Assembly (NCBI GenBank): GCA_017513095.1
Contig: JAFWDJ010000032.1
Coordinates: 1-39,813, forward strand
Length of the DNA stretch: 39,813 nt
Source: Clostridia bacterium
GTDB lineage: Bacteria > Bacillota > Clostridia > Oscillospirales > RGIG577
Direction of reading: 5' to 3'
Made by a program: the position numbers and the translations under genes. Of the stretch, positions 1 through 8,772 are shown in pieces (the first letter of the stretch is position 1; each line of letters begins with the position of its first letter). Below the pieces are notes generated by a model. The model saw only the letters and a list, made by a program, of their open reading frames with translations, had not been told where the DNA came from and made no database searches.

Positions 1-91
1 CCCCTGACGCCTCCGCGTGTCTCAGCCGTGTTTTCACGGAGGCATGAAGGCATGCCTCCCTACGGGCGCACGATTGATAACTCAATGCACA

Positions 92-427
92 AATAAGCTT
101 CACTTTTAAGCTTTTAACCTATCTTTCCTTATATTCTAAGCCTCTTGTTCTGCTTCAACACAATTCTTTTTTAGAACTCCGTTCTAAAGACTTTGGTCTC
201 CTGCCGGAGGGGCCTACTTTTGGAAACAAAAGTAGCAAAATTTCCGGAGGAAATCGGCTGAGGCTCGCGGGGCTTGAGGTAAATGCAGGCTTCCTGCAGC
301 GCTTAGCGCCGATTTCCCCCCGTCCCCTTTGATTTTACAGCCTCGACGTCATTCATCATCGGAAGATGACGCAATCAAAATCAGGCGGGCGCACGATGCG
401 CCCGACACGGCTTGGCCGATGGGGCTG
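92..427. repeat. Intergenic repeat family, copy 1 (short form)
   Basis: This gene-free stretch begins with a conserved end (AATAAGCTTCAC, then a TTTAACCT motif). It then carries a hairpin TTTAGAAC/GTTCTAAA (172-190), a hairpin with a GAAA tetraloop (CTACTTTTG/CAAAAGTAG, 215-236), the long-range pair of AAATCGGC and GCCGATTT (251-314) and the hairpin CGGGCGCA/TGCGCCCG around 386-404. The same modules in the same order recur at 9062-9831 and, inverted, at 1972-2302 and 39225-39813. Copy 1 stops just after CCGATGG and lacks the interior and second arm of the long form. Bases 1-91 upstream hold only small hairpins. Confidence 0.85.
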
Positions 428-439
428 CTTTTTATCTAC

Positions 440-464
440 AAAAAACCTTCCCCCGAGGGGAAGG
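440..464 (-). terminator. Intrinsic terminator after rlmH
   Basis: Read on the minus strand, an 8-bp stem CCTTCCCC/GGGGAAGG with a 3-base loop is followed by six T. It lies about 30 bases beyond the rlmH stop and probably ends the walJ-rlmH transcript. Confidence 0.75.
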
Positions 465-493
465 CTTCATGGGCCTCCTGCGGAAGTGCGGCC

Positions 494-970
494 CTACTTA
501 TGGTACCTTTCGTGCGCGTTTATCTTAAACGCGCGGTAAATCTGCTCAAGCAGCACCACGCGGCAGAGCTGGTGCGGCAGCGTCATCTGCGACACCGACA
601 GGCGAAGCGCGCACTTCTGTTTAATGCGCGCGTCGAGCCCGTGCGACGAGCCTATGATAAAATTCACGCGCGACTCGCCGTCCGTCATGAGTGCGCCGAG
701 CTTCTCTGCGAACGCCTCGCTCGAAAGGCCGCGCCCCTCGACGCAGAGCGCGATATTTACGCCCTTCGCCATATGCTTCTCTATCTGCTTCGCTTCGGAA
801 GAAAGCGCCGCGCGCACGGCGGCGGGCGAATCCTCGTCGGTCACGCGCGCTTCGGGAAGCTCGATTACGCTGACCTTGCAGTAGGCCGAAAGGCGCTTTT
901 CGTATTCGCGCGCGGCCTCGGCGTAAGCCTTCTCGCTCATACGGCCGAGCGCGATTATATTAACGTGCAT
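494..970 (-). CDS. rlmH: 23S rRNA (pseudouridine1915-N3)-methyltransferase RlmH
   Basis: RlmH is a small SPOUT-class SAM-dependent methyltransferase that methylates pseudouridine 1915 in helix 69 of 23S rRNA on the assembled 70S ribosome. The 158-residue product has the family length and signature: an IIGSSHGL segment (SAM-binding knot), then the C-terminal run from SVSQMTLPHQL to EQIYRAFKIN, ending in the family-typical YHK. The start chosen is the ATG at 970, which overlaps the walJ stop in TGATG, giving the normal N-terminus MHVNIIALG; a TTG one codon upstream is possible but less likely. The overlap implies translational coupling to walJ, an arrangement common near walRK in Firmicutes. 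Confidence 0.96.
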   Translation of the reverse strand: MHVNIIALGRMSEKAYAEAAREYEKRLSAYCKVSVIELPEARVTDEDSPAAVRAALSSEAKQIEKHMAKGVNIALCVEGRGLSSEAFAEKLGALMTDGESRVNFIIGSSHGLDARIKQKCALRLSVSQMTLPHQLCRVVLLEQIYRAFKINAHERYHK

Positions 971-1761
971 CAAACCGTTATCGCCTCGCTTTTATATGAT
1001 GCGGGCGCAACGTATAGACGCACGTCCTCGCCCGCGTTTATTCCGCTTTCACGCAGTACATTTATTCCCGTATCGTACGCGAGACGCGGCAGGTTGTTCT
1101 CCCTCGACAGGTGGCCGAGCATCGCCTGCGTCGTGCCCATTTGGACGCTGTGCGCGAGGAACGCGGCGCAGTCGTCGTTTGAAAGGTGGCCGTTTCTACC
1201 GGCGACGCGGCGTTTTAAATAGTCGGGGTAGCGTCCCGTCAGAAGCATTCCCACGTCGTGGTTCGATTCTATGTAGAGCGCGTCGCAGCCCGACAGCGCC
1301 GAGGAGACCTCAACGCTTACGTGGCCTAAATCGGACGCGAAGCCGAGCCGCTTTCGCGTCTTTTCGTCGCGGAATACGAAGCCCAGCGGATCGGCCGCGT
1401 CATGCGGCGTGGAAAACGGCGCAATCTCTATATCGCCTACGGCAAACGGCGCGTTTTTTCGGATTATCCGCGCCGATTCGGCCGCCTTCGGCGAAAGCGC
1501 CATATCGTGAAGCGTATATTCGTTTGCGTAGAGCGGAATGCCGTATTTGCGGCATAAAACGTCGACGCCCTTTACGTGGTCGATGTGCTCATGCGTTATG
1601 AGGAGCGCGTCGACGGCGGCGGCGTCCTCGCCCAGTGCGCGAAGCGCCTCGGATATGCGCTTGCAGCTCACGCCCGCGTCGATGAGTATGCGCGTGCGGC
1701 CGTCCGTTATGAATGAGCAGTTTCCCGAGCTGCCGGAAAACAGCGTTGTAAATTTAAGCAT
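970..1761 (-). CDS. walJ: WalJ/YycJ-type metallo-beta-lactamase-fold hydrolase
   Basis: A 263-residue MBL-fold protein of the WalJ (YycJ) family, the usual distal member of the walRK cluster. WalJ is linked in Firmicutes to coordination of cell division with replication, and the fold suggests a zinc-dependent nuclease or phosphodiesterase; the substrate is not settled. The zinc motif HEHIDH sits at residues 57-62 (H57, H59, D61, H62), after an N-terminal LFSGSSGNC stretch typical of the family; later ligands are seen in SNHD and GHLS segments. The ATG at 1761 is preceded by an AGAGGT ribosome site and a leader hairpin. It is separated from murA by a repeat copy, so it may have its own promoter within 1762-1971. 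Confidence 0.88.
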   Translation of the reverse strand: MLKFTTLFSGSSGNCSFITDGRTRILIDAGVSCKRISEALRALGEDAAAVDALLITHEHIDHVKGVDVLCRKYGIPLYANEYTLHDMALSPKAAESARIIRKNAPFAVGDIEIAPFSTPHDAADPLGFVFRDEKTRKRLGFASDLGHVSVEVSSALSGCDALYIESNHDVGMLLTGRYPDYLKRRVAGRNGHLSNDDCAAFLAHSVQMGTTQAMLGHLSRENNLPRLAYDTGINVLRESGINAGEDVRLYVAPASYKSEAITV

Positions 1762-1778
1762 ATGTACCTCTGTTCCTC

Positions 1779-1801
1779 CCCGCCTTACGGCGGGCTTTTT
1801 A
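1779..1801 (+). terminator. Terminator-like hairpin in the walJ leader
   Basis: CCCGCC/GGCGGG with a TTAC loop is followed on the plus strand by five T, so it is shaped as a rightward terminator although no rightward gene lies to its left. On the minus strand it is a stem just upstream of the walJ ribosome site and could affect walJ translation. Confidence 0.45.
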
Positions 1802-1847
1802 CCGCCGCCTCCCGGCGGAGCGTTCTTTTGTTTGCGTTTACCTAAGC

Positions 1848-1912
1848 CTTCCCCTCGGGGGGAAGGTGTCTGCGAAGCAGACGGATGAGGGGCAGCGCCG
1901 GCGGCGCGTGCG
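1848..1912 (+). repeat. Clostridial-type paired-hairpin repeat
   Basis: A CCTTCCCC/GGGGAAGG-type hairpin, a second hairpin GTCTGC/GCAGAC, then GGATGAGGGGCAGCGCC. The same module is found at 8849-8916 and 39060-39105 and, in the other orientation, at 2337-2430. Confidence 0.8.
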
Positions 1913-1971
1913 TCCTCTATATGTTAAGCTGACAAGCAGCTTGTACGTTATCTTTTTCCGCCTTGCCTTCT

Positions 1972-2302
1972 CCATCGACCGCGCCGTGTCGGGCGCATCG
2001 TGCGCCCGTCTGATTTTGATTGCGTCATCTACTGTTGATGATTATGTCGAGGCTATATAATCAAAGGGGGACGGGGGGAAATCGGCGCTAAGCGCTGATG
2101 TGAGCTTGCCTTTAGCACAATCCCCGCGCGCCTCAGCCGATTTCACCCGGAAATTTTGGTACTTTTGTTTCCAAAAGTACCCCGCGCCGGGCAGGCGACC
2201 AAAGTCTTTAGAACGGAGTTCTAAAAAGACAATATGTCAAAGCAGAATGCCATGGCGTAAGCAATCGCGAAGATAGGTTGAAAACTTTTCAAAAATGCTT
2301 CT
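1972..2302. repeat. Intergenic repeat family, copy 2 (short form, inverted)
   Basis: An inverted copy of 92-427, with the same modules in reverse order: TGCGCCCG hairpin, AAATCGGC/GCCGATTT long-range pair, GAAA-loop hairpin (GGTACTTTTG/CAAAAGTACC), and TTTAGAAC/GTTCTAAA hairpin. It stops at the same internal point as copy 1 (next to CCATCG), so the short form has a defined boundary. Copies 1 and 2 face each other across rlmH and walJ. No gene is visible in 1762-2517. Confidence 0.85.
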
Positions 2303-2336
2303 GCATGCGCAGCGTATGCGACCATGCAACGCAGCG

Positions 2337-2462
2337 TCACTCCCTCAGTCTGCTTCGCAGCCAGCTCCCTCGGTGAGGGAGCCAAGACGGGGGACGCACG
2401 CGCCGTGGCGGCGCTGCCCCTCATCCGCCCTGCCCGCAGACACCTCCGCCGCCCGGCGGGAG
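2337..2462 (-). repeat. Paired-hairpin repeat modules
   Basis: Two modules in the orientation opposite to 1848-1912: CCCTCAGTCTGCTTCGCAG with GCTCCCTC/GAGGGAGC, followed by CTGCCCCTCATCCG with a CTCCGCCGCCCGGCGGGAG-like hairpin. Confidence 0.7.
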
Positions 2463-2478
2463 AAGGCTTTATCTGCGC

Positions 2479-2506
2479 AAAAACGGGAACGCCCGAGGCG
2501 TTCCCG
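2479..2506 (-). terminator. Intrinsic terminator of murA
   Basis: On the minus strand CGGGAACGCC/GGCGTTCCCG (10-bp stem, 3-base loop) is followed by five T, starting 12 bases past the murA stop. Confidence 0.85.
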
Positions 2507-2517
2507 CTTAGTCATCC

Positions 2518-3807
2518 TTACAGCGCCTTCTCGTAAGGCGGCGATGTAGGTACGATTATCTTCTTTATATCCGCGCCGAGTGAGCGGAACTTGGCCACAA
2601 AATCCTCGTATCCGCGCTCGATATGCGAAATATCCTCTATCTCCGTCGTGCCGGAGGCGCAAAGACCCGCGATTATCATAGCCGCGCCCGCGCGCAGATC
2701 GCACGCCTTCACCTTCGCGGCCGTGAATTTGCCCACGCCTTCTATAACGGCAACGCGGCCGTCCACCTTAATGCGCGCGCCCATGCGCTTTAATTCGTCG
2801 GTATAGCGGAAACGGTTGTCCCACACACTCTCGCTTATCACGCTCGAGCCCTCCTCGGCCAGGCACAGAAGCACCGCCGCCTGCGGATTCATATCCGTGG
2901 GGAAGCCGGGATACGGCAGGGTCTTTATATTTACCTTCGAAATCGGCTTCGTGCGCGTAACGTATACGGCCTCGTCGTATTCCTCGACCTCGACGCCCAT
3001 CTCCATGAGCTTCGCCGTTATCGACTCAAGATGCTTGGGAATTACGTTCTTTATAAGCACGCTGCCCTTCGTCGCGGCGGCCGCCACCATGAACGTGCCC
3101 GCCTCTATCTGGTCGGGTATTATCGTATAATCGCCGCCGTGCATCGACTTTACGCCGCGTATCTTTATACTGTCCGTGCCCGCGCCCGAAATCTGCGCGC
3201 CCATGGAATTTAAGAAGTTCGCAAGGTCAACAATATGCGGCTCCTTTGCCGCGTTCTCGATTATCGTCGTGCCCTCGGCGCGCGTCGCCGCGAGCATTAT
3301 ATTTATCGTAGCTCCGACGGATACGACGTCGAGATATACGGACGAGCCCCGAAGATGCTCCGCCTTTGCGCACATAAGTCCGTACTTTACGTCAATTTTC
3401 GCACCCAGCGCCTCAAAGCCCTTGAGATGCTGGTCTATCGGACGGGGGCCCAGATCGCAGCCGCCCGGCATAGATACGCTTGCCTCGGAAAAACGCGAAA
3501 GCAGCGCGCCCATAAGATAATACGAGCCGCGCATTTTTTTAACGAGATCATAATCAACCACCGAAGATGTTATACGCGAGGTATCTATTTCAACGCAGTT
3601 TTTATTTATCATTCTGACGTCTGCGCCCATCTGCATCAGTATTCGAAGTATTATATCGACGTCGCTTATATTGGGGACGTTTTCTATACGGCAAACGCCG
3701 CCGACTACGATAGTCGCGGGAATTATCGCCACAGCCGCGTTCTTCGCGCCGCTTATGGTAACTTCTCCCTTTAATGGGCTTCCCCCGTTAATTACCAGCT
3801 TGTCCAC
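2518..3807 (-). CDS. murA: UDP-N-acetylglucosamine 1-carboxyvinyltransferase, MurZ-type
   Basis: MurA transfers enolpyruvate from PEP to UDP-GlcNAc, the first committed step of cytoplasmic peptidoglycan synthesis and the fosfomycin target. The 429-residue product has the family length. The PEP-binding catalytic cysteine is present (C117 in MPGGCDLGPRPIDQH), so fosfomycin sensitivity of this enzyme is expected from the family. The DQHLKGFEALGA and YLDVVSVGATINIMLAA segments resemble the second Firmicute paralog (MurZ/MurAB) more than MurAA. It starts at the ATG at 3807 behind GGTGGTGAGG. It sits directly downstream of the walRK-yycHI genes but has its own promoter and terminator, so it can be transcribed alone or by read-through. 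Confidence 0.96.
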   Translation of the reverse strand: MDKLVINGGSPLKGEVTISGAKNAAVAIIPATIVVGGVCRIENVPNISDVDIILRILMQMGADVRMINKNCVEIDTSRITSSVVDYDLVKKMRGSYYLMGALLSRFSEASVSMPGGCDLGPRPIDQHLKGFEALGAKIDVKYGLMCAKAEHLRGSSVYLDVVSVGATINIMLAATRAEGTTIIENAAKEPHIVDLANFLNSMGAQISGAGTDSIKIRGVKSMHGGDYTIIPDQIEAGTFMVAAAATKGSVLIKNVIPKHLESITAKLMEMGVEVEEYDEAVYVTRTKPISKVNIKTLPYPGFPTDMNPQAAVLLCLAEEGSSVISESVWDNRFRYTDELKRMGARIKVDGRVAVIEGVGKFTAAKVKACDLRAGAAMIIAGLCASGTTEIEDISHIERGYEDFVAKFRSLGADIKKIIVPTSPPYEKAL

Positions 3808-3845
3808 ATCCTCACCACCCTTTTCATGTAGACATAACTACAAAT

Positions 3846-3873
3846 ATTATAACATGTTTTTTTCGAATGTAAA
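3846..3873 (-). promoter_or_regulatory. Promoter of murA
   Basis: Minus strand: TTTACA, 16-base spacer, TATAAT preceded by TG (extended -10). It lies in the AT-rich gap between yycI and murA. Confidence 0.75.
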
Positions 3874-3932
3874 TGAATAATCGGTCATTCTTTACAAAAA
3901 GAATGTGTACGAATTGTAAACTTTTCGGGTTA

Positions 3933-4727
3933 TCACTTTATTCTCTCGCCCGTTTCGGCGTCGAAAAAGTAATTATAGCCGTTTTCATCCGTTATGCGGT
4001 ACGCGGGACGAAGGCCCGAGCCGCTTATCTTCTTTTCCGCGATAAAGCAAAGAGACAGGTCCTTGACCTCGCGGCTTTGCGTGTCCTGCGACAGGAATTT
4101 TAAGAGCACGTCAAGAGGCTCGCTGTAGCTTTTGCCCGCCGACGGAAGCACCGGCGCGTAGATATACGTGCCGTCCGCAGAGAGCCTGCCGCCGCTTACC
4201 CTTACGGTAAGGCGCGCGCCCTCGACCTCGAGCGAGTCGATATACTGGCCGAACACGAAAAGTCCCGCCGCGTCGTTTCGCTCCAGAAGCTCGTGCGTGC
4301 TTACCTTCCCGTCGAGCGCGGATACGAACGCCTCCGCCGCCTCGAGCGCATCGCCCTCGGCGCTCATGCCGCCGCATGAGACGGTTATGCCGCCCGAAAG
4401 CATGACGTAAGCGCCCGTGTCGGCGACGTACATTCCGCTTTGATACGTAAGCTCCGAAATGCTTTTGCCCAGAAGCTTCTCCGTCAGCCGCTTCTCCGTA
4501 TCCGGCACGTTCACTATCGCGAGCGGCGCTATTTTCTCCTTATAATTCGGTATAAGCGAGCGCGCGACGTCCACGCCGCCGTTTTTCATAACGGCGACCG
4601 TCTTTTCGGAAAGCTCCGGCGAGATATGCACCTTCATATAGTAAGTATATGATGTGTAAAGCAGAAGAAAAATATTCGTAATGAGAAACATCACGATAAA
4701 AATTGATTTTATTGCGCGTCCGCTCAT
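3933..4727 (-). CDS. yycI: YycI-like regulatory protein of the WalRK system
   Basis: A 264-residue protein with one N-terminal membrane segment (about residues 7-29, SIFIVMFLITNIFLLLYTSY) and a large extracytoplasmic part. In Bacillus and Staphylococcus, YycI and YycH are bitopic proteins that contact WalK and tune its kinase activity. Sequence conservation is low in this family, so the call rests on size, topology, the C-terminal pattern of repeated beta-rich segments (YRITDENGYNYFFDAETGE) and position. It starts at 4727 and overlaps the yycH-like stop by four bases (ATGA), so the two are probably translated together. Confidence 0.7.
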   Translation of the reverse strand: MSGRAIKSIFIVMFLITNIFLLLYTSYTYYMKVHISPELSEKTVAVMKNGGVDVARSLIPNYKEKIAPLAIVNVPDTEKRLTEKLLGKSISELTYQSGMYVADTGAYVMLSGGITVSCGGMSAEGDALEAAEAFVSALDGKVSTHELLERNDAAGLFVFGQYIDSLEVEGARLTVRVSGGRLSADGTYIYAPVLPSAGKSYSEPLDVLLKFLSQDTQSREVKDLSLCFIAEKKISGSGLRPAYRITDENGYNYFFDAETGERIK

Positions 4728-6139
4728 ACGATGCCCTCCGTCTCAATGGAATAGCCCGCGATATACTGCGTCCTGTCCTCCGACTGCGTATAAAGGAACC
4801 TCACGGCGGAAACGTCCCCGCTGCCGCCGAGCTCTATCGCGCAGAAGAGCATATCGCGCGAGAGCGCGCGAACGCGCGCCGTATCCTCGCGGATAACGTC
4901 GGAGACGAGCTTTGCGTATACTATCTCGCCGCGGTCGTTTATGTCTATCACCGCGCCGTAGCCCTTTATCGCGCCGTCCTTGCAGAGCGCGACGCCGCCG
5001 CAGAGATAATCGAAGTATACGCGGACGGTATTCGTCTGCGCGTTTCGCTCCATGCCCGCATACGAGGCCGAGATGGCGTTGTCGGGCAGCGCCGACGAAT
5101 ATACCGACGAGACGAGCGTAGCCGCCGTGCCGATTATGCGGCCGCGGTCCAGAACGGTAAAGTCGGACGTGTCCGCGGGCGTAAAGCCGCGCTCGGAATT
5201 TAATGCCCTGTATTCAAAAAAGCCGTCGTACGTAAGGCTCAAAGTCGCGTAGTCGGAAATATACGAAAGCGAGTCCTCGTCCTCGTACCAGCGTCCCGAG
5301 GAACGGTTGAAGCCGAACGGCTTTAAGAGCTTTTCGGCCTTTCTGATCTTTTCCTGCCCCTCCTCAACGGGCGAAATGTACGGATAAGACGTAAGCCGCG
5401 GCGCACTTACCGCGTCGCGCGGCAGAAGGACGTATTCGGGCAGGCCGAACGAAAGCCCGTCCGAAAGCTCCCAGCCGAAATCGCACGGCAGAAACGACGA
5501 CGTATCCGAAAAAAGCGCGGCGTACATGGCCGATACGCGCCCGTCGGCGGGCGCCGATACGCTTATGCCCTCGCCCGTATCCTTTAAAAAGAAGTATACA
5601 AATATGCGGTCGTCCGCGGGCGAGATCGCGAGGCAGTCAAAGCCGCCGTACTGCGAAAAGCGGTCGGATATTAGTCCGAGGTACTTTTCATAGAGCATAA
5701 AATCGAGCGTATAGCCGTATGAGAAGCAGAGGCTGTCTTTCGCTATCGCGGCCTTTATATCGCCCTCCGGAGCGCTCTCGACCGACGCCTCGTCCGAGGA
5801 CAGAACGGCGCCGATGAGGTTTGAGGCCGCGGCGTTCAAATTCTCGCGCGTGCCGAAGTCGAACGGCGGCATGAGCCCCTGCCCGCTATCGTCGTGGATC
5901 GCCATGTCGAGCGGGTATATAAGGGAGCTTTCTATGATAACGCTTTCGCGCGCGCTCTCGGGCACGTCCGAAAAAACGCCGTACTTTATGCCGTTTTCCA
6001 TGCGCGTTATAAAGCGCGGCAGCGCCGCCTCGGGCGAAAGCATACCCGTATCGAACGCCCACACCCTTATCGTAAGGACGGCCGCGCTTATAATGAGTAT
6101 AACAAGCAGTACGTTTAAAAAAAGGTCTTTCTTTTTCAC
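4724..6139 (-). CDS. yycH: YycH-like regulatory protein of the WalRK system
   Basis: A 471-residue protein with a single N-terminal membrane segment (about residues 7-26, FLNVLLVILIISAAVLTIRV) and an extracytoplasmic body of about 440 residues, the usual YycH size and topology. YycH proteins bind WalK in the membrane with YycI and modulate signalling. It follows walK by 48 bases and overlaps yycI, the canonical order walR-walK-yycH-yycI. The primary sequence is divergent, so the name depends largely on context and topology. Confidence 0.72.
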   Translation of the reverse strand: MKKKDLFLNVLLVILIISAAVLTIRVWAFDTGMLSPEAALPRFITRMENGIKYGVFSDVPESARESVIIESSLIYPLDMAIHDDSGQGLMPPFDFGTRENLNAAASNLIGAVLSSDEASVESAPEGDIKAAIAKDSLCFSYGYTLDFMLYEKYLGLISDRFSQYGGFDCLAISPADDRIFVYFFLKDTGEGISVSAPADGRVSAMYAALFSDTSSFLPCDFGWELSDGLSFGLPEYVLLPRDAVSAPRLTSYPYISPVEEGQEKIRKAEKLLKPFGFNRSSGRWYEDEDSLSYISDYATLSLTYDGFFEYRALNSERGFTPADTSDFTVLDRGRIIGTAATLVSSVYSSALPDNAISASYAGMERNAQTNTVRVYFDYLCGGVALCKDGAIKGYGAVIDINDRGEIVYAKLVSDVIREDTARVRALSRDMLFCAIELGGSGDVSAVRFLYTQSEDRTQYIAGYSIETEGIV

Positions 6140-6187
6140 GTGTTCTTCCTTAATTTATATATAAAATAGGATATATCGCGGACGGCT

Positions 6188-7966
6188 CTAATTCGTTACG
6201 GGGGCGGTAAGCTTGCACGGCAGGTTTATCGTCACCTTCGTGCCATGGTCAAGCTCGCTTTCAATGCCGATGGAGCCGCCGTGCGCGGATACGATCTCGC
6301 GCGCGATGGCAAGGCCGAGTCCCGTACCGCCGCGCTCGCGCGAGCGCGCCTTATCGACGCGGTAGAAACGCTCGAAGAGGCGGGGCAGGTCCTTTTTCGG
6401 TATGCCTATGCCGTTGTCCTCAACGATCATCGTTATCGTATCGTCCTTTCGCTCGGCCGAGATCTCTATGCGGCCGCCGTCGGGCGTATATTTCATCGCG
6501 TTGGACACGATATTTACGATTACCTGCTCTATGCGCTCCTTGTCGCCCGTCATGGTGCCGAGCTCGTTCTTAATGTCGAGCGTGATCTCGTGCGAATGCT
6601 TCTTCGCGTCCATGAGCACGGCGTCGTAAGTGTTGCGCAGTGTAAATTCGGGATAAAAGCGCGAGAACTTCCAGTCCATGCGGTTGTTGTCGAGGCGCGA
6701 AACGACTAAAAGGTCCTTAACTATGCGCGCCATGCGGTCGGCCTCGTTTACTACGATGCCGAGGAACTTGTGACGAAGCTCCGGCGGGATGTCGTCGCTT
6801 TCGAGCACCGTTTCGGTGTAGCTTTTTATATTCGTAAGCGGCGTTCGAAGCTCATGCGAGACGTTCGCGATAAATTCGCGGCGCGAGGTGTCAAGCTTCT
6901 GCTGCTGAGTAACGTCGTGGATTATCGCGAGTATGCCGCCGTCCTGATTGTCGGGGTCGAAGCGGGCGAAGATGATCTCTAAGAACTTTTCGTTCAGTTC
7001 AACGTCGTAAATGAGCGTCTTTTCGCGTTCGAGCGACAGCACCTCATTGAATGCCACGCCGATATCCGTCTTTGAGAAAAGCTCCTCGAACGTCACGTCG
7101 TCGCCGTAAACGCCGAACATATCGCGGCAGATGTTGTTTATATGAAGCAGGCCGCCGTCGGGGTCGAAGGCCACTATGCCGTCGGTCATATATAGAAACA
7201 GCGTTTCAAGCTTGTTCTTCTCCTGATTTATCTCCTCCATCGTCTCGTTTATAACGCCGGCCATCGAGTTGAAGGCCTCGGTGAGCACGCCTATCTCGTC
7301 GTTCGACGTAACGTCGAGGCGGTAGCCGAAATCGCCGTCGGAGAGCTTTTTCGCGCCGCGCGTTATATTGCCTATGGGCGCGGTTATCGTGCGCGCAAGC
7401 GGGAAGCTGAGACCCACCGCGATGATAAGGCCCAGCATCATGGCCTGAACGATAACGGCGAAGATCATCCATAAAACGTCCTGCACCTGCTGCTTTGTAT
7501 CCTTTACGTATACGATATATTTCACGCTGCCGTCGTCGGAGAATACGGGCACGGCGTAGTCCATATACTCCGATACGGTGGAGACGCTTTTGCCCACCTC
7601 GCCCGAGAGCGCCGTTATGATATTCGGCGTGCGCGTAAGCTGCATGCCCTCGTCGGGGTTCGTGCCCTCAAGAAAGCGGGCGTTGCGGCCGTCGAGGATA
7701 TAATAATTGCGGTAAGCCGTAACGCCTATCTGCGCCGAATAGGCCGAAAGCAGGCTGTTTATGGCAACATAGGCGTTCTCGCCCTGCGCCTGACGCGAAA
7801 GCGTTTCGACCGTCTCGTCGGTGAATACGGTATTCATTTTTGTGGTGAAGTCGCGTATATAAAACGAAGTCGTGCCGTGCAGTATGAAGGTGCCCACGAC
7901 CATCATTATGCAGACGATGAGCAGTATGAGCACGAAGGTCATACGCATCTGAAGGCTTTTGAACAT
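6188..7966 (-). CDS. walK: Sensor histidine kinase WalK
   Basis: A 592-residue membrane sensor kinase. Domains in order: TM1 (about 9-31), an extracytoplasmic sensor of about 130 residues, TM2 (about 165-190), HAMP (191-245), PAS (about 250-355), HisKA with the phospho-acceptor H371 in ANVSHELRTPL, and a HATPase domain with N box (NAMKYTPDGG), DNGIGIP and GGTGLGLAIA motifs. This TM-Cache/PAS-TM-HAMP-PAS-kinase layout is that of WalK, which senses cell-wall state and phosphorylates WalR to control autolysins and wall synthesis. It lies 42 bases downstream of walR and upstream of yycH/yycI-like genes. Confidence 0.94.
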   Translation of the reverse strand: MFKSLQMRMTFVLILLIVCIMMVVGTFILHGTTSFYIRDFTTKMNTVFTDETVETLSRQAQGENAYVAINSLLSAYSAQIGVTAYRNYYILDGRNARFLEGTNPDEGMQLTRTPNIITALSGEVGKSVSTVSEYMDYAVPVFSDDGSVKYIVYVKDTKQQVQDVLWMIFAVIVQAMMLGLIIAVGLSFPLARTITAPIGNITRGAKKLSDGDFGYRLDVTSNDEIGVLTEAFNSMAGVINETMEEINQEKNKLETLFLYMTDGIVAFDPDGGLLHINNICRDMFGVYGDDVTFEELFSKTDIGVAFNEVLSLEREKTLIYDVELNEKFLEIIFARFDPDNQDGGILAIIHDVTQQQKLDTSRREFIANVSHELRTPLTNIKSYTETVLESDDIPPELRHKFLGIVVNEADRMARIVKDLLVVSRLDNNRMDWKFSRFYPEFTLRNTYDAVLMDAKKHSHEITLDIKNELGTMTGDKERIEQVIVNIVSNAMKYTPDGGRIEISAERKDDTITMIVEDNGIGIPKKDLPRLFERFYRVDKARSRERGGTGLGLAIAREIVSAHGGSIGIESELDHGTKVTINLPCKLTAPVTN

Positions 7967-8008
7967 AGATTATCTTCCTATAACAATAGTCTTATAATAA
8001 TATCCCTT

Positions 8009-8704
8009 TTAAAAATCGAAATAATAGCCCGCGCCGCGTTTCGTTACGATATAGCGCGGCTGCTTGTCGTTGTCCTCTATTTTTTCCCTGAGGCGGCGTA
8101 TCATAACGTCGACGGTGCGCCCGTCGTCCGCGGAAACGGCGTATTCGTAGCCCCAGACTTCTTTTAAAAGCTCCTCGCGGGAATATACCTTCTTCGGCTG
8201 CGCCGATAAAAATTTCAAAAGCTCAAATTCGCGCAGCGTAAGGTTTACGGTCTCGCCGCGCTTTTTTACCTCGAAGTTGTCACGGTCTATGATAAGATCG
8301 CCGAAGACCGTCTGACTCTGAAGCGCCGCGCGGTCGGTAAGGCTCTGGCGGCGCAGATTGGCCTTTACGCGGGCGATGAGCTCCTTTATCGAGAAGGGCT
8401 TCGTTATATAGTCGTCCGCGCCTATTTCAAGGCCCGTCACCTTGTCCGACTCCTCCTCGCGCGCAGTAAGCATGATTACGGGAGTCGTGCTCTTCTCTCT
8501 GAGGCGGCGGCATACCTCGAAGCCGTCGAGCCCGGGCAGCATAACGTCAAGAAGTATCAAATCGAAGCCGCCCGAAAGCGCCTTTTTCAGGCCGTCCGTT
8601 CCGTTATATGCCGCGTCGGTCTCAAAGCCCTCTTTCTTTAAATTGAAGTCAAGTATATCGACGATATACGATTCGTCCTCGACGATCAGTATTTTATGCG
8701 CCAT
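8009..8704 (-). CDS. walR: Response regulator WalR (OmpR family)
   Basis: A 231-residue response regulator with an N-terminal receiver domain (acidic pair E9/D10, phosphorylated D53 in LLDVMLPGLDG, K102-region TKPF) and a C-terminal winged helix. The C-terminus (RTVDVMIRRLREKIED, then TKRGAGYYF) closely follows WalR (YycF), the essential regulator of cell-wall metabolism in low-GC Gram-positives. It is first in its operon and starts at the ATG at 8704 behind GGAGGTGT. Transcription starts from the promoter at 8743-8772. Confidence 0.95.
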   Translation of the reverse strand: MAHKILIVEDESYIVDILDFNLKKEGFETDAAYNGTDGLKKALSGGFDLILLDVMLPGLDGFEVCRRLREKSTTPVIMLTAREEESDKVTGLEIGADDYITKPFSIKELIARVKANLRRQSLTDRAALQSQTVFGDLIIDRDNFEVKKRGETVNLTLREFELLKFLSAQPKKVYSREELLKEVWGYEYAVSADDGRTVDVMIRRLREKIEDNDKQPRYIVTKRGAGYYFDF

Positions 8705-8742
8705 ACATACACCTCCGATGACCTTTTCGTCTATAATATTTT

Positions 8743-8772
8743 ATTTTAGCATGAAGTATGCGCACAGGTCAA
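8743..8772 (-). promoter_or_regulatory. Promoter of the walRK operon
   Basis: Minus strand: TTGACC, 18-base spacer, TAAAAT, about 40 bases upstream of the walR start codon. A TATTAT lies slightly nearer the gene as an alternative -10. Confidence 0.65.

Noticed and set aside
329-1222. Plus-strand open frame of 297 codons over rlmH/walJ
   Set aside because: It lies opposite two well-recognised genes, has no ribosome site and its arginine/alanine-rich product is typical of antisense reading of GC-rich DNA.
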